DNA of 7,203 nt from Eubacterium sp. (GTDB lineage Bacteria > Bacillota > Clostridia > Oscillospirales > Acutalibacteraceae): NCBI GenBank assembly GCA_017543415.1, contig JAFYGD010000249.1, forward strand, positions 1 through 7,203, given 5' to 3'. The translations under genes were made by a program, and so were the position numbers. Below, piece after piece: positions 5,694 through 7,203 of the stretch. Each line of letters begins with the position of its first letter. Positions within the stretch are counted from its first letter, which is position 1. The notes beneath the pieces are model-generated. The model had not been told where the DNA came from, ran no database searches, and saw nothing but the letters and a program-made list of their open reading frames with translations.

Positions 5694-6875
5694 ATGAAAA
5701 ACAATAAGAAGAACAAAAAAGAAAAACGCAACCGAACAATTACGCGCCAGCAGGACAACCTCAATATGTTCCTGGCGTCTGTTCTCGTTACCATATTGCT
5801 GATTACCTTCGGTCTGGCTACGGTGTTTGGCGAAAACAAGCAGTACAGCGTTAATGAAAACCGTTATCTTGCAATGCCGCCCAACTTCAGCTTTGCTTCC
5901 GTTAAGGACGGTACCTTTATGAAGGATACCGAGGAATATATTTCCGACCAGTTTGTTTTCAGAGACGCTCTTGTAAAAACAAGAACGGGAATTGACGTTT
6001 TCTTCGGCAAAAGGGAAATCAACGGCGTATATATCGGCAGACAGCATTTTCTTTTTGAAAAGCCCGTGCCTTATCAGCAAAAGCGAATTACAAAAACGGT
6101 AGCAACTATGGAAGAAATAGCAAACAGGAATCCTTCGGTTCACTCCTATTTCGCGCTTGCGCCGAACAGCACTGAAATTTTAAGCGATTACCTTCCGCAT
6201 AATGCTCCTACCGAAAATCAGACCCTGCAGATTTATTTAACTTACAACAGTCTTAAGAAGGTTTCATGTATAGACATCTGTCAGCCGCTCAAGGATGATG
6301 AAAATCCGGAAACGCTTTATTACAAGACAGACCATCACTGGACTACCCGGGGCGCTGTAACGGCAGCACGGGTGATTTTACACCAGATGGAGCCCCTTAA
6401 GCCTGTACCGGACTACCGTATACTTCCGCTTACAAATGAGTTTCAGGGAACGCTCGCGTCCTCTTCGGGTATATTCAGCGCAACGGACACAGTTTCTATT
6501 GCTCTTCAGCAAAACGAGGTGCCTTACACCGTAAAATATGTAGAGGAGAAAAAGGAAACAAGCTCGGTATTTGTTTCGGAAAAACTGAACGGCAAGAGCA
6601 AGTACGATGTATTCTTCGGCGGAAACTTTGCGCAGATTAATATTGAAACAAAAGCAAAATCGCAGAAGAATCTGCTTGTAATAAAGGATTCATATGCAAA
6701 CTGCGTTATTCCGCTTCTTCTGCCGAGTTTTAAAAACGTTGTAGTTGTTGACCCCCGTTATTATAACGGTAACCTTCAGGAGCTTATTGAAAAAGAGGGT
6801 ATAACGGATATTCTCTGGCTCTACAATGTAAATACGTTTTTAAACGATACTTCAATTAACGAAAAGCTTTCATAA
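5694..6875 (+). CDS. DHHW family protein, AlgX/AlgJ-like extracellular O-acetyltransferase candidate
   Basis: A 393-residue protein with a very basic N-terminus (residues 1-20), one membrane anchor at about 25-45, and a large extracytoplasmic domain. Motifs are NENRYLA (54-60, the ENR signature near the anchor), FVFRD (87-91), the FFGKREINGVYIG region (103-115), TDHHW (212-216) and KDSYAN (331-336). By comparison with AlgX and AlgJ, Asp213, His215 and Ser333 would form the catalytic triad of an SGNH-like fold with rearranged motif order. Such proteins accept the acyl group moved by an MBOAT and place it on a polysaccharide. The ATG follows the MBOAT stop by 2 nt with no clear ribosome binding site, so its translation is probably coupled. 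It is the last gene before the terminator. The glycan acceptor is unknown; no glycosyltransferase genes are in view. Confidence 0.9.
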   Translation: MKNNKKNKKEKRNRTITRQQDNLNMFLASVLVTILLITFGLATVFGENKQYSVNENRYLAMPPNFSFASVKDGTFMKDTEEYISDQFVFRDALVKTRTGIDVFFGKREINGVYIGRQHFLFEKPVPYQQKRITKTVATMEEIANRNPSVHSYFALAPNSTEILSDYLPHNAPTENQTLQIYLTYNSLKKVSCIDICQPLKDDENPETLYYKTDHHWTTRGAVTAARVILHQMEPLKPVPDYRILPLTNEFQGTLASSSGIFSATDTVSIALQQNEVPYTVKYVEEKKETSSVFVSEKLNGKSKYDVFFGGNFAQINIETKAKSQKNLLVIKDSYANCVIPLLLPSFKNVVVVDPRYYNGNLQELIEKEGITDILWLYNVNTFLNDTSINEKLS

Positions 6876-6878
6876 ATG

Positions 6879-6908
6879 AAAAACCGACGGAAAATTCCGT
6901 CGGTTTTT
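6879..6908. terminator. Intrinsic terminator, probably bidirectional
   Basis: A 13-bp perfect stem, AAAAACCGACGGA (6879-6891) and TCCGTCGGTTTTT (6896-6908), with a 4-nt AAAT loop. Its core is GC-rich, with a T-run on the plus strand and the matching A-run giving a T-run on the minus strand. It begins 4 nt after the DHHW stop and ends 3 nt before the stop of the convergent gene, so it can end transcription from both sides. Confidence 0.95.
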
Positions 6909-6910
6909 GT

Positions 6911-7203
6911 TTACTGAATAATATCTAATAAAATGCTGTCCGTCTGATTTGCCTGTGAAATAGGACTGTAGTTAAGGTCAGCGCCGAATTCGGGTGTGTT
7001 AGTCTTAACCTCAACGAATTCCTGTTTGTACCGGGTGTTTTTGTCCGCTTTTGCATTTAAAAGCCTTTTTTCAAGCTCTTTTGAAAGACCGTTGTTGTAG
7101 GCGTAAATATAGCCGTAAAAGGTCTTTCCGTAATGTGAGTTTATGTTAGAAAAGGTTTTTACATCAAAATACGTACCGCCCCAGTGGGATTCTGAAATGG
7201 TAA
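6911..7203 (-). CDS. Unrecognised protein, C-terminal part (gene runs off the right edge)
   Basis: The minus strand is open from the right edge to the TAA at 6913-6911, giving the last 96 residues of a protein. Codon use and wobble pattern resemble the neighbours, and the gene ends 2 nt from the shared terminator, which supports a real convergent gene. The visible part starts TISESHWGGTYFDVKTF, contains an aromatic-rich stretch (HYGKTFYGYIYAYNNGL), then a Lys/Glu-rich helix-like segment (SKELEKRLLNAKADKN), a short strand-like EFVEVKT, and a polar, Asn/Gln-rich tail ending LLDIIQ. No membrane segment lies in this part. I do not recognise a family and assign no function. The N-terminal part lies outside the window. 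Confidence 0.7.
   Translation of the reverse strand, partial: TISESHWGGTYFDVKTFSNINSHYGKTFYGYIYAYNNGLSKELEKRLLNAKADKNTRYKQEFVEVKTNTPEFGADLNYSPISQANQTDSILLDIIQ

Noticed and set aside
5688..6143. Open frame on the minus strand under the DHHW gene
   Set aside because: It lies opposite clear DHHW family coding sequence, has no promoter or ribosome binding site, and its product is unlike any family I know.

Overview
The window looks like chromosomal DNA of a low-to-mid GC Gram-positive bacterium of the class Clostridia (an Oscillospiraceae/Ruminococcus-like gut lineage is my guess). The evidence is a HrcA/CIRCE-controlled heat-shock operon in the order hrcA-grpE-dnaK, a DnaK that lacks the roughly 23-residue N-domain insert of E. 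coli DnaK, strong AGGAGG-type ribosome binding sites, and a DUF4358 protein, a family I know mainly from Clostridia. The lineage call is inference; no rRNA or other phylogenetic marker is present.

Left half (about 1-2743, minus strand): a class I heat-shock operon reading right to left. A sigma-A promoter and a perfect CIRCE operator (2678-2704) precede hrcA (best start 2648), grpE (overlapping hrcA by 8 nt) and dnaK (start 1058). dnaK is not intact. After about 308 codons the homology stops at about 135-145, and the first 145 bases encode a later piece of DnaK (about residues 352-400) on the opposite strand. About 43 residues of the ATPase domain between the two pieces are missing. This inverted join through about 10 bp of shared sequence looks like an amplification or assembly chimera rather than biology.

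Middle (2705-2951): an AT-rich divergent promoter region, with a TTGACA-N16-TATAAT promoter facing right.

Right half (2952-6875, plus strand): a tightly packed four-gene operon: a membrane-anchored SGNH hydrolase-like protein, a small membrane-anchored DUF4358 protein (4-nt overlap), an AlgI/DltB-type MBOAT acyltransferase, and an AlgX/AlgJ-like DHHW protein (2-nt gap). It ends in a strong, probably bidirectional hairpin terminator (6879-6908). The likely role is O-acylation, most likely O-acetylation, of an extracellular or cell-wall glycan: the MBOAT passes acyl groups across the membrane and one or both surface SGNH-type enzymes place them on (or remove them from) the polymer. The substrate cannot be read from the window.

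Right edge (6911-7203, minus strand): the C-terminal 96 residues of a convergent, unrecognised gene.
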